A DNA stretch of 64,000 bases from Natronoglomus mannanivorans (GTDB lineage: Archaea > Halobacteriota > Halobacteria > Halobacteriales > Natrialbaceae): contig JAOPKB010000008.1 of the NCBI GenBank assembly GCA_025517485.1, positions 62,001 to 126,000 on the forward strand. Reading direction: 5' to 3'. Made by a program: the position numbers and the translations under genes. The notes beneath the pieces are model-generated. The model saw nothing but the letters and a program-made list of their open reading frames with translations. It was not told the DNA's origin and ran no database searches. Shown here piece by piece: positions 43,875 through 51,630 of this stretch. Numbering within the stretch: the first letter of the stretch is position 1; each line of letters starts with the position of its first letter.

Positions 43875-43928
43875 TCACTCCTCCAGCCTCGCGTGTCGTC
43901 GACGAACGACGTTTTCAGTGATACTCAT
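43875..43928 (-). CDS. Candidate 17-aa leader ORF of the ABC exporter
   Basis: ATG..TGA encodes MSITENVVRRRHARLEE. Its last codons form the Shine-Dalgarno of the ATPase gene, and its stop is 2 bp from that ATG. It follows a TATA-like tatataatatt (about 43968-43978, minus) at a distance that would put the transcript start just upstream. It is a plausible translationally coupled leader peptide, not proven. Confidence 0.35.
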   Translation of the reverse strand: MSITENVVRRRHARLEE

Positions 43929-43992
43929 GGTGGGAAAAGCCCCCGCCACGGGATAAATGTTGTTAAAAATATTATATATTGGCAGACTCATT

Positions 43993-44010
43993 ACTCAAAT
44001 TTGTTTGAGT
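43993..44010. promoter_or_regulatory. Perfect inverted repeat upstream of the ABC exporter
   Basis: ACTCAAA-tttg-TTTGAGT has 7-bp perfect arms. It lies just upstream of the tatataatatt promoter box on the minus strand, where a repressor or activator could act. Confidence 0.5.
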
Positions 44011-44198
44011 GAGAAAATCGCACTACTGAGAAAACGGTCTCTGAGTCTCCTCAATGGGTGTTCGTATACGATTCAGAAACCGCTCCCTGTCCTCGAGGGC
44101 GGACTGTTTACCGCTTCTTAACAGAACGGAAACAGAATTGGACGACGACACGATCTGGATCACTGGCGTTTCGACACTCGAGTCTCCCGCGAGAGACA

Positions 44199-45155
44199 TT
44201 ACAGTTCGGCGAGCCGTCGGTCCATCTCCGCTTGGACCCACCGCTCGAGTTCGTCGGGCGATTCGTCGACGTACTCGACCACCCGTTCGAAGAAGCCGGA
44301 CGTTCCGAGGTGCCTGACGGCCTCGTAGACGGGGCGTCGCTCTTCGAAACCGTCCGGAAGGTCGCCCGCCCAATCGCGATACCCCTCGTAAAGTGCGGTC
44401 ACGAGCCGCTCGGGGCCGTCGGTACGGAGCGAGTCGATCTGCTGGTCTCGCACGCGATGGAGGTCTCGAGCCGGATCACCGACGTGAGCGATCTCCCAGT
44501 CGAGCAATCCGACCTCCCCATCGTCGAGAAAACAGTTCGGTTTCGCGGGGTCTCCGTGGAGCAACGCGGCCGGTGCGTCGTCCAGTAACTCCCGATTTTC
44601 TTCGACGGCCGCGATCACCTCGTCGAAGTGGTGATCGAAGCGGTCGGCGGGAGCGAGCCCTCGCATCTCCCCGATCGTGTCGACGAGGACGTCCGTCCAC
44701 GACCCCGTTCGGAGTTCGAGCCCGTCTGCGCCGCCGTCGACGACGTGTCCGTGGTCGTCGAACCACCGATCGTGTAGGCTGGCAAGACTTCGTCCGACCT
44801 GCCGAGCGAGTGTCGCCCGTTCTTCGGTGTTCGCACCCGTCCACGAGTCGAGGAACGGCTGTCCGGTGACCGGTTCGGTCACGAGGTACGGGACCGGTCC
44901 GTCGGGATCACTGGACAGCACTTTCGGGACGGGCACCGAGTCGGTCGCACCGACGTAGCCGATCACCGCTCGCTCGCGGGCGATTCGGGAGCCGTCACCG
45001 TCGAGTGCGACCTTCAGGTAGACCGTCTTCCCGTCGGTGAACTCGACCTCGACCGTTCGATTCCGTTCGTTCCAGGAGGGGCCCGTCGACCCCACGTTTG
45101 TGACCTCCTGATCGGGAAACGCGGTCTCGAAGGCCGAGCGGAGTCGACCGTCCAT
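44199..45155 (-). CDS. Aminoglycoside phosphotransferase-like kinase
   Basis: A 318-aa kinase of the APH/choline kinase fold. It has VEFTDGKTVYLKVALDGDG (N-lobe Lys), YLVTEPVTGQPF (hinge), catalytic loop LLHGDPAKPNCFLDD and metal-binding VGLLDWEIAHVGDPARDL. Members phosphorylate small alcohols, amino sugars or homoserine-like compounds. Antibiotic resistance is unlikely to be the native role. It is a single gene between the ABC exporter and a wHTH regulator. Confidence 0.88.
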   Translation of the reverse strand: MDGRLRSAFETAFPDQEVTNVGSTGPSWNERNRTVEVEFTDGKTVYLKVALDGDGSRIARERAVIGYVGATDSVPVPKVLSSDPDGPVPYLVTEPVTGQPFLDSWTGANTEERATLARQVGRSLASLHDRWFDDHGHVVDGGADGLELRTGSWTDVLVDTIGEMRGLAPADRFDHHFDEVIAAVEENRELLDDAPAALLHGDPAKPNCFLDDGEVGLLDWEIAHVGDPARDLHRVRDQQIDSLRTDGPERLVTALYEGYRDWAGDLPDGFEERRPVYEAVRHLGTSGFFERVVEYVDESPDELERWVQAEMDRRLAEL

Positions 45156-45294
45156 AGCTCACTGTTGGTCGTGTTCGAAATGGATTTTGCGATCGTGTGT
45201 GGCTGTTTATCAGGGGGCACGGCCGTCAACTGTCCGGCGATGACCGCAGACGTGAGCGGACGACCCGCTCATAGCCTATCGACCCCCGCGCCGA

Positions 45295-46224
45295 TCACCG
45301 CTCGAGTCGCTCGATCGCCCGTACGGTCAGTGAATCGTCCACCTCGAGTGCCAGCGTTTCGCCGTCACAGCGAATCTCGACCGTCGCCTCGAACGGTGAC
45401 TCGGAGAGGACGGTCGTCGACAGCGTCCCCGACTGGATGGAGCCGAACAGTTCCCAGATCGGCACGTCGAACAGGGAGATGTCGTGCTCCCAGCAGAATC
45501 CGATGGCAGCCGGATGAAACGCGACGGGGACTTCGACCGGCAGGTGAATCGTGAACCGGCACTCCCGGCAGGTGCTGGCGCTCGTATAGAACGACCGATT
45601 GCCCAGTTCCGCCGATTCGACGGTCGAATCGACGCGGCTGTAACACTCCGGGCAGACGCCACCTCGGACGAGGACGACGGTGCTCCAGATCCGACAACCC
45701 GTGCTCTCGGCGATCTCCGCGGGGGTTCGAGACCGCGTCTGGCTTCTCGGGAGGTAGTCGGTGACGAGCGTCGCCTCGCAGTCGGCACACGTCACGACGA
45801 ACCCGTCGTCTCGACAGGCGCCGACGAGCGCCGTCGAGTCACACGCGAGACACGCGCCCTCGAGATCGATCGGTTCGAACGCCGACGGCCGTTCGTAGAC
45901 GCCGGAGAAGATGGCGCGAACGAGTCTCCCACCGGTATCGGTCAGCCGGTAGCCGTCCTCGGTTTCGTCGACGAATCGACCGACGAGTTTCTCGAGGTGG
46001 TAGGAAAACTGTGAGGTGCTCGTGCCCTCGACCGCGTCGTAGAGTTCCGTAAACGACAGCACGTAGCCGTTCGTTCGGTGGTCCCACTCGGCTTCGGCCA
46101 GTGCCAGGAGGATCTCGAGGCGCTGACGGTTGCCGAGGGCGCCGATCGAGTCGATGACGGCTTGCTCGACGTGCTCGGCGTCGCGGCCGACATCCCGCTC
46201 GTGACCTCTGTCCTCCGTGGTCAT
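45295..46224 (-). CDS. Winged-helix regulator with C-terminal zinc-binding domain
   Basis: A 309-aa protein. The N-terminal ArsR-like winged helix (about residues 25-100) has LGNRQRLEILLALAEAEWDH and STSQFSYHLEKLVGRFVDE. The C-terminal part has paired Cys motifs, CLACDS...CRDDGFVVTCADC and CPEC...CRECRF, likely structural zinc ribbons, then FCWEHDISLFDVPIWELFGS. This matches a haloarchaeal wHTH/DUF7351-like architecture. The regulated genes are unknown. Confidence 0.82.
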   Translation of the reverse strand: MTTEDRGHERDVGRDAEHVEQAVIDSIGALGNRQRLEILLALAEAEWDHRTNGYVLSFTELYDAVEGTSTSQFSYHLEKLVGRFVDETEDGYRLTDTGGRLVRAIFSGVYERPSAFEPIDLEGACLACDSTALVGACRDDGFVVTCADCEATLVTDYLPRSQTRSRTPAEIAESTGCRIWSTVVLVRGGVCPECYSRVDSTVESAELGNRSFYTSASTCRECRFTIHLPVEVPVAFHPAAIGFCWEHDISLFDVPIWELFGSIQSGTLSTTVLSESPFEATVEIRCDGETLALEVDDSLTVRAIERLER

Positions 46225-46297
46225 ACCGCTTCAGTTTTTCCTTTCCGCGGACGACGAAAGCCCTGTTGCTCTCGGCTCTTCGTCCCCCGCCGAACTC

Positions 46298-46327
46298 GAG
46301 TTTCTGTTTCTGTTTCTGTTTCTCTCT
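46298..46327. repeat. TTTCTG hexamer tract
   Basis: gtttctgtttctgtttctgtttctctctct holds about four tandem TTTCTG units plus a CT run. It lies just upstream of the wHTH gene and about 110 bp before the DUF1611 gene. Confidence 0.6.
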
Positions 46328-46438
46328 CTCAGCCATGGGACATAGTTGGGATGGAGACGCGTCGAACCCGTAATCGAACGCCGGACCGTTCGGTTCCGGT
46401 GTACCAAGGATTATCCTCGATACCGGAGTAGAACCCGT

Positions 46439-47482
46439 ATGCGCGCGACAGATCGGTTCGGCGAGCGAATGGCCGTCCTCGCACACGACTGGTTCCCCGA
46501 CGAAGGGAAGATGATGAAAGGCGTCATGCGGTACGGCGACTACGAGTTCACCGGTATCGTCGACCACAACCACGCCGGTGAGTCAAGCGGTGACTATCTG
46601 CCGACGCTTCCGGACGTTCCGATCGTCGAGCGCGTCGCCGACGTTTCGGAACCGACGGATTCGCTGCTGATCGCGGAACGACCCAGTGACGGGACGCTCA
46701 CCGAACTCCAGCGAGAGGACATTCGGGCCGCACTCGCGAACGGCTGGGACGTTCTCTCGGGGCTCCATCGGCGCCTCAGCGACGATCCGGCGTTCAGCAC
46801 GGTCGCCGAGGAGAACGACGCGACAATTCACGAACTTCGCCACCCGCCGGCGGAGACGGTAATCGCGAACGGAACGGCTCACGAGGTCGACGCACAGGTC
46901 CTCCTCACCGCCGGCACCGACTGCCGGCAGGGAAAGATGACGACCACGATGGAACTGGTCGAGGCCGCACGCGAGCGCGGGATCGACGCCGGCGCGGTCG
47001 CGACGGGACAGACGGGTATCGCCGTTACCGGCCGCGGGGTCTGCATCGACCGCACGCCCGCGGACTTCACCGCAGGGTTCGTCGAACAACTCGTCCACGA
47101 GGCCGCCGAGGAGTTCGACCTCCTCGTAATCGAGGGTCAGGCGTCGATCATCCACCCAGCGTACGCCGCCGATACGATCGCCCTGCTCCATGGCGCGATG
47201 CCCGACGGAATCGTGTTCTGCCACCACGCCACCCGGGAGGGATTTCGCGGCTGGGAAGCGTTCGACATCCCGCCGATCGACGCCTACTTCGAGGCCCACC
47301 GCGCCGTCACCGACCCACTCTTCGAGACGCCGCCGGTCGTCGCCGGTTCGCTCAACACCTCCGGAATCGAGGACGATCAGGACGCGAGAGCGGCGCTCGA
47401 GGAGTTCGAGGGGGAGATCGACGCGCCGGCGACGGACGTGATCCGGTTCAGTGCCGAGCGGATAGTCGACGTGCTCGAGTGA
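46439..47482 (+). CDS. DUF1611 family protein (DgcN-like)
   Basis: A 347-aa two-domain protein. The N-terminal domain has FGERMAVLAHDWFPDEGKMM and IVDHNHAGES. The C-terminal domain has a P-loop-like TAGTDCRQGKMTTTMELVEA (about residues 156-175), then GQTGIAVTGRGVCIDR and VIEGQASIIHPAY. DUF1611 proteins are often next to L-Ala-D/L-Glu epimerases, and bacterial DgcN acts in D-amino-acid metabolism. No epimerase is adjacent here. The start is ATG at 46439. Confidence 0.84.
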   Translation: MRATDRFGERMAVLAHDWFPDEGKMMKGVMRYGDYEFTGIVDHNHAGESSGDYLPTLPDVPIVERVADVSEPTDSLLIAERPSDGTLTELQREDIRAALANGWDVLSGLHRRLSDDPAFSTVAEENDATIHELRHPPAETVIANGTAHEVDAQVLLTAGTDCRQGKMTTTMELVEAARERGIDAGAVATGQTGIAVTGRGVCIDRTPADFTAGFVEQLVHEAAEEFDLLVIEGQASIIHPAYAADTIALLHGAMPDGIVFCHHATREGFRGWEAFDIPPIDAYFEAHRAVTDPLFETPPVVAGSLNTSGIEDDQDARAALEEFEGEIDAPATDVIRFSAERIVDVLE

Positions 47483-47610
47483 GCGCGTTCGCGGGTACCG
47501 ATAGTCGTGGAAACCGACGTGAGACGTGGATTGGAACTGTCTTGCATAATTCAACAGGGCGACACGAGAGGATTCGCTCTGAAGGGTGGGAGGATGTCAC
47601 CGACGGCCAC

Positions 47611-48624
47611 TCAGTCGACGTCGACGCCTCGCTCGGCCAGCCACTCGTCGTCGAAGACGGTGTCGAAGTACTGTTCGCCGCCGTCGCAGGCGATCGTCAC
47701 GACGACTGCATCGGAGTCTACACTCGCGATTTCGCGCGCGACCGACAACGCCGCACCCGAGGAGGGGCCGACCAGCAGTCCACCCTCTCGAGCGCCGCGT
47801 CGAGCGTGGGCGAACGCGGCTTCGTCGCTGACGCTTCGGACCTCGTCGACGTAGTCGAACCACATCGTCGGTAATTTTTCGTCCTGTCCGAGTCCCTCGA
47901 CCGCCGTCTCGTAGGGGCCACTCTCCGCACCCGAGAAGGCCGTACTGATGTTCGACTGCACCGCGTCCACGCCGACGGTCGTCACCGAGTCGTCGTACGC
48001 TTTGACGTGTTTCGCGATCCCCGACATCGTTCCTCCGGTCCCCATGGGGGCGACGACGTGGGTCACCTCGGGACACTGGTCGGTGAGCTCCGGTCCGGTC
48101 CACGCGGCGTGGACCGCCGGATTCGCCTGATTGGAGTACTGATCCAGCAACACGCCGCCGCGTTCGTCGGCGATCCGCTCGGCCGTCGCCCGATAGTGGC
48201 GCTCGTCGTCGGCATCCACGTCGGGACACGAAACCAGCTCCGCCCCGAACGCCTCTACGTAGCCCAGTTTCTGTGGACTGGTCCCGTCCGGTGCCGTGAT
48301 AACCGCTTCGTACCCGAGTCGGTTCGCCACTAGCGCGACTGCACCCGCCGTATTTCCCGATGACGCCTCGACGATCAGCTCTCCCGGTGACAGCACACCT
48401 TCGGACTCGAGTTCGGTTATCATCCCGTAAGCGATCCGATCTTTCATCGATCCGGTCGGATTGTCGAACTCACACTTGACGTGAATCGAGCCGTCGATCG
48501 CGGGATCCTCGTACGGCACTATCGGTGTCTCCCCGATCGCTGCGAGGATCGGATCTGACGGACGATACCGCTCGTCTCCTCGCCCTCGTTTCCGTTCTCG
48601 TTTTCCTTCTTGTTTACTGTTCAC
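47611..48624 (-). CDS. PLP-dependent cysteine synthase
   Basis: A 337-aa fold-type II PLP enzyme. It has LAAIGETPIVPYED, the PLP Lys in NPTGSMKDRIAYGM, EASSGNTAGAVAL (substrate loop), phosphate-binding GTGGTMSGIAKH and PSSGAALS at the C-terminus. It makes cysteine from O-acetylserine or a related substrate plus sulfide. The N-terminus is odd: translation probably starts at a GTG (48624), giving a basic VNSKQEGKRERKRGRGDERY extension encoded by a simple-sequence tract. No Met lies between it and the core. Confidence 0.88.
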   Translation of the reverse strand: MNSKQEGKRERKRGRGDERYRPSDPILAAIGETPIVPYEDPAIDGSIHVKCEFDNPTGSMKDRIAYGMITELESEGVLSPGELIVEASSGNTAGAVALVANRLGYEAVITAPDGTSPQKLGYVEAFGAELVSCPDVDADDERHYRATAERIADERGGVLLDQYSNQANPAVHAAWTGPELTDQCPEVTHVVAPMGTGGTMSGIAKHVKAYDDSVTTVGVDAVQSNISTAFSGAESGPYETAVEGLGQDEKLPTMWFDYVDEVRSVSDEAAFAHARRGAREGGLLVGPSSGAALSVAREIASVDSDAVVVTIACDGGEQYFDTVFDDEWLAERGVDVD

Positions 48625-49207
48625 AGGACGCACACGTCGTGTTACACCCCGTCGACGTGCATAAAACCGATACCAGCAGTCCACCTCGACGGGTATCGGG
48701 ACACCTGATTGGCTCTCGGTCCGGATCCTCTCGGACGTCTTTTCACCCGCTTTCGCATTTTCCAGTTCTCGAGGCGCAAGAGCGAGTAACGACCGTTCGA
48801 GTACGAGTCCGCGCTTGTACACCGAGTTTCCTGTACGCTACTCCGAACCGTGCCGGTTAGTGACCTCGACCCGGGACGTCGTCTCGACCGGTGTGGATAG
48901 CACGTTCGCCGATGTCGGCGAGACACTCGAGTCCGAAACGTTGCGTCGATTCGGTCGAGGACGTGATGACGTCAGCTCCGGTCACGATTCGCGAGGACGA
49001 AGCGGCGATCGAAATCCCCCGAACGATCGATGAGCGAACGTCTCGGAGACGATCGAAGTGCAGCCGCCGGTGTACAGTCTCGAGGCGGTCCTTCGACTTC
49101 GATTCTCTCGTACTCTTCGAGGACGTGTCACGATTCGAGTGACTCCCCACCCGATCTGATCATCCGCTTTCCACACCCTTATTGCACAATTCTTCGTAAG
49201 GGCTGGT
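48625..49207. other. Intergenic region with a possible CBS remnant
   Basis: No intact gene is visible. The frame around 48936-49030 (plus) reads CVDSVEDVMTSAPVTIREDE, which resembles the start of a CBS domain, then degenerates into Arg/Ser-rich sequence. The PadR gene promoter lies at the right end. Confidence 0.4.
48936..49030 (+). pseudogene. Possible CBS-domain fragment
   Basis: VDSVEDVMTSAPVTIREDEA has the DVMT-hydrophobic-VTI pattern that opens CBS domains, but the predicted domain does not continue in any frame. If real it is a decayed remnant. Confidence 0.22.
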
Positions 49208-49498
49208 ATGTACGATTTAACCGGATTCCAGCGTGACTTATTGTACGTGGCAGCGGGACTAGACGAGCCACACGGGCTGGCGATCAAAGACGAACTCGAC
49301 GACTACTACGAGTCAGAAATCCATCACGGACGGCTGTATCCGAACCTCGATACGTTAGTCGACAAAGGACTGCTCGAGAAAGGCGAGATGGATCGCCGAA
49401 CGAACGTCTACGCGGTGACACGGCGCGGCCGCCGTGAGGTCGAAGCACGACGCGACTGGGAGGACCAGTACGTCGACGAGTTGCTCTCCGCGGAGTGA
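49208..49498 (+). CDS. PadR family transcriptional regulator
   Basis: A 96-aa single-domain winged-helix protein: MYDLTGFQRDLLYVAAGLDE, HGLAIKDELDDYYESEIHHGRLYP, the wing LLEKGEMDRRTNVYAVTRRG, and a C-terminal helix VEARRDWEDQYVDELL. It is the short haloarchaeal PadR type, whose targets are usually unknown. A tattgcacaat box lies about 25-30 bp upstream. Confidence 0.92.
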   Translation: MYDLTGFQRDLLYVAAGLDEPHGLAIKDELDDYYESEIHHGRLYPNLDTLVDKGLLEKGEMDRRTNVYAVTRRGRREVEARRDWEDQYVDELLSAE

Positions 49499-49805
49499 GG
49501 CTGACGGCCGATCGTACACGTCGATAGCGATCAGTTGCAGATCGTCGCTATCGCTGTAGCTATTGCTGTCGCCTGCTTCTGTCTGCTACCGTTCGTGCTT
49601 CTCCTGCCGTTGACTCTTCTTTCTACGTTGACTCTTCTTTCCACGTTGACTCTTCTTTCTACGTTCACTCTCCCGCTCTTTCGAACCCCTGCACACCGCT
49701 ACCGCTCTTCTATCACTATCTTCCTCCCTGTCACTTTCGAAAGCTAGGACGTGAGAACGGCCGGGTTATCTCTGTGGGTGTCGTCGTCGATCGGGAACAG
49801 ATCGC
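49499..49805. other. Repeat-bearing spacer between PadR and DUF393 genes
   Basis: A spacer of 307 bp with no supported gene. It contains the 18-bp tandem repeat at 49607-49660 in a pyrimidine-rich region. A plus-strand frame through it encodes repeated LTLLST and is hydrophobic, which I read as a by-product of the repeat. Confidence 0.5.
49607..49672. repeat. 18-bp tandem repeat
   Basis: CGTTGACTCTTCTTTCYA occurs three times in a row (49607-49624, 49625-49642, 49643-49660), followed by a partial fourth copy (cgttcactctcc). Only one position varies among the full units. Confidence 0.8.
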
Positions 49806-50234
49806 TCACTCGAGAAACCGAGCACGCATCTCCGCGGATTCGGATTGGGAGGGGAGTTGGCACTGCTCTTTCTTGCCGAACAACCGATATCGGTTCGCGG
49901 CGACGAGATCGTATCCCAGGTCCCGGATCGGACGGGGAAGGTATCGAAACGGCGAGAACAGGGTATAGACGCCGCCGAGTGAGGCGAGAACCCGAACGAC
50001 CGCCGCCGACTTCACGTAACTGTCCTCGCCGTCGATCAGGACGACGGACTCGAGTTCGTCGGTCGGGAGGTCGTGGTCGGCCAGCAGCGCTTGTCCGACG
50101 TCGGACTGGAGTGACGCGAAGTGGAACTGCCCCTCTGGATCTCGCGGAACGACGAACTGTACGAACCCGTTACAGAGGTTGCAGACGCCGTCGAAGAGGA
50201 TGATCGAACGGTCGTCTGGTATCTCGTCGCGCAT
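49806..50234 (-). CDS. DCC1-type thiol-disulfide oxidoreductase (DUF393)
   Basis: A 142-aa protein: SIILFDGVCNLCNGFVQFVV carries the DxxCxxC motif that names the family, then FHFASLQSDVGQALL, VVLIDGEDSYVKSAAVVRVL and NRYRLFGKKEQCQLP. It is a thioredoxin-fold protein with a predicted redox role; substrates are unknown. MRDEIPDD at 50234 is the likely start because the segment further upstream is low in family likeness; 50318 is the alternative. A half MITE-like end lies upstream. Confidence 0.86.
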   Translation of the reverse strand: MRDEIPDDRSIILFDGVCNLCNGFVQFVVPRDPEGQFHFASLQSDVGQALLADHDLPTDELESVVLIDGEDSYVKSAAVVRVLASLGGVYTLFSPFRYLPRPIRDLGYDLVAANRYRLFGKKEQCQLPSQSESAEMRARFLE

Positions 50235-50595
50235 CTGCCTGGTCGTGAATTCGGTTCGTCGGTAATTCAGCGTTCCGGTCGTGAACCCATTTGAATGGTG
50301 AGATTCGGTGTCACTCATCGGCGCTCGAACACGAGCTGTCGGTGACGTCGAACTCGTGTGGACGTTCATCTATCGTGGTATAGTAGCTATTGAACACCGA
50401 TACACACCCCCCGCACGACTTTGTGTACTCGGTGATAGGCCGCCCCATACTCTCTTCGAAGCGGTAGAACGGAGGTCGCATTCTTGCACTGGTGCCGATT
50501 TGCAGCGTTTCCACGTGGACGAGTTTCACCACAATCGACCGTACTGTACCGGTCTGGGGCCGATAGACGGTTCGACGTCGGCCGATCGCGGTACA
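50235..50595. other. Intergenic region with a half MITE-like end
   Basis: Apart from possible 5' extension of the DUF393 gene and the repeat at 50378-50421, nothing is recognised in these 361 bp. Short overlapping frames on both strands have no supporting features. Confidence 0.4.
50378..50421. mobile_element. Half MITE-like element end (copy 7)
   Basis: gtatagtagctattgaacac, then cgatacacaccccccgcacgac, aligns with the CTATAGTAGCCACTGAACG...CTGATCGTACGAC terminus. No partner end was found nearby. Confidence 0.4.
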
Positions 50596-50733
50596 CTACG
50601 TTCGCGCCGGACAACCACTTCGGATGTGATCTGCGAGCGATTGTTGTTCCCGGATCGGCTGGTCACAGTACGGGCACGCGGTTGCGATTGTGACGGGTCC
50701 CCCATCGGCCCGTTCGCGGTACTCGATTGCCAT
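50596..50733 (-). CDS. 45-aa C2HC zinc-finger microprotein
   Basis: MAIEYRERADGGPVTIATAC, then PYCDQPIREQQSLADHIRSG and CPART. The Cys-x2-Cys...His-x4-Cys arrangement makes a compact C2HC zinc finger. The ATG at 50733 lies about 28 bp after a cttaa TATA-like box (50758-50764), fitting a leaderless mRNA; an in-frame ATG at 50748 is the alternative. The 29-bp module shared with 40756-40784 abuts the promoter. The function is unknown; nucleic-acid or protein binding is the usual role of such fingers. Confidence 0.62.
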   Translation of the reverse strand: MAIEYRERADGGPVTIATACPYCDQPIREQQSLADHIRSGCPART

Positions 50734-50755
50734 AGCTATCGAAGGCATGGATCGA

Positions 50756-50790
50756 GGTTAAGAGCTCGCCAAGCGGGGTGAAAGTGAACT
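50756..50790 (-). promoter_or_regulatory. Shared promoter-like module upstream of the microprotein
   Basis: On the minus strand GTTCACTTTCACCCCGCTTG, then gcgagctcttaa. It nearly repeats GTTTCACTTTCACTCCGCTT-ggcggagct of 40756-40784. Both copies run directly into an AT-rich TATA-like box, so this is probably an upstream promoter element. Confidence 0.45.
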
Positions 50791-50954
50791 TGTCCTCCAC
50801 TGTATTCCGTCTCTCGAGCGAGTCTCCTTTCGCACAACTTCTGTTCGCAAATATTTCCCGCCGTGGTAGGCGACCTCGAGTTGTCGCGCACTCGTCTCCG
50901 CAATCGGACGGTACCCGGTGGCTGTCACCCTCCGATTACTCGATTTATAGAGAT

Positions 50955-51312
50955 TAGGCGAGAAAACCCACGACTGAAGTCGTAGGATGAATCGCCGCAC
51001 GGTTCACAACCACTGAAACCGAAAAGTATGATTTCTCACACTACGTATCCGTAGTTGTCGTTGCGATGGTACCCCATCGTAATTGACTGTCCGAAAACTG
51101 GCAGTTGACTTGGTGTTTGCCTCATCAAAAAGTAAGCCTTCGGACGACCAGACCGACGTTAAACAATCAGGTAACTCCAAGTCCTTCACGGGATAGGGGT
51201 AACGGGGGCGTGGCACTCCCATCGGCACGTCGGGTCGGAAACCCTCAGAGACCAACGAACTGCCCGTTGGTGGGCGTGGGAAGCCCACGACGTTAGTCGT
51301 GGGAGGATGTCA
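50955..51312 (+). mobile_element. IS200/IS605-type remnant without transposase
   Basis: The left end carries hairpin CCCACGACTGAAGTCGTAGG (50967-50986), preceded by ttaggcgagaaaa. The right end carries CCCACGACGTTAGTCGTGGG (51284-51303), followed by aggatgtcac. Such subterminal hairpins around cacgac/gtcgtg are typical of haloarchaeal IS1341-type elements. The 300-bp interior has no intact TnpA or TnpB. It is a non-autonomous or decayed copy that keeps both ends. Confidence 0.55.
51190..51303 (+). ncRNA. Possible omega-RNA (reRNA) region of the IS605 remnant
   Basis: The right-end segment (gggataggggtaacgggggc, then cgtggcactcccat..gccc-gttggtgggcgtgggaag) is GC-rich and foldable, and leads into the terminal hairpin. 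In IS605-family elements this position encodes the TnpB guide RNA. Expression from this remnant is unproven. Confidence 0.3.
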
Positions 51313-51340
51313 CCACTACTCTACCAACTCCAATATGTGT

Positions 51341-51382
51341 AATAGGTGCAATAGGATCAATAGGTGAAGTAGTTGTGATAGG
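51341..51382 (+). repeat. AATAGG repeats with 9-bp period
   Basis: AATAGG occurs at 51341, 51350 and 51359, exactly 9 bp apart, and as GATAGG at 51377 (two periods later). These look like iterons and open the array upstream of the parA-like gene. Confidence 0.65.
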
Positions 51383-51630
51383 CGAAATGGGTAGATCAGC
51401 TGAACTTGGTAACTCGAGTCGGGTAGCTGGATCAGGTCAACTTTGTAGCCTCGCTGGTCGAACGCCTTTCACTGGTCATTCGCTTCGGACTCGTGCGACT
51501 CGTCTCCTCTCGTGCCAACTTCTTTTATTGTACCTGGTCTACCTATTCTCAATGATTCCTTCGGTCCCGTTCGTCTCTCCGGTCGTCTCGCGATGTCGGA
51601 ATCGTCGAGTTCTGTTCTCACTACCATTCA

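Noticed and set aside
47611-48822. Longer cysteine synthase start at 48822
   Set aside because: The extra residues are basic and repeat-derived; similarity starts after the GTG at 48624.
49535-49747. Hydrophobic small protein with LTLLST repeats
   Set aside because: The repeat is simply the translated 18-bp tandem repeat; no start context.
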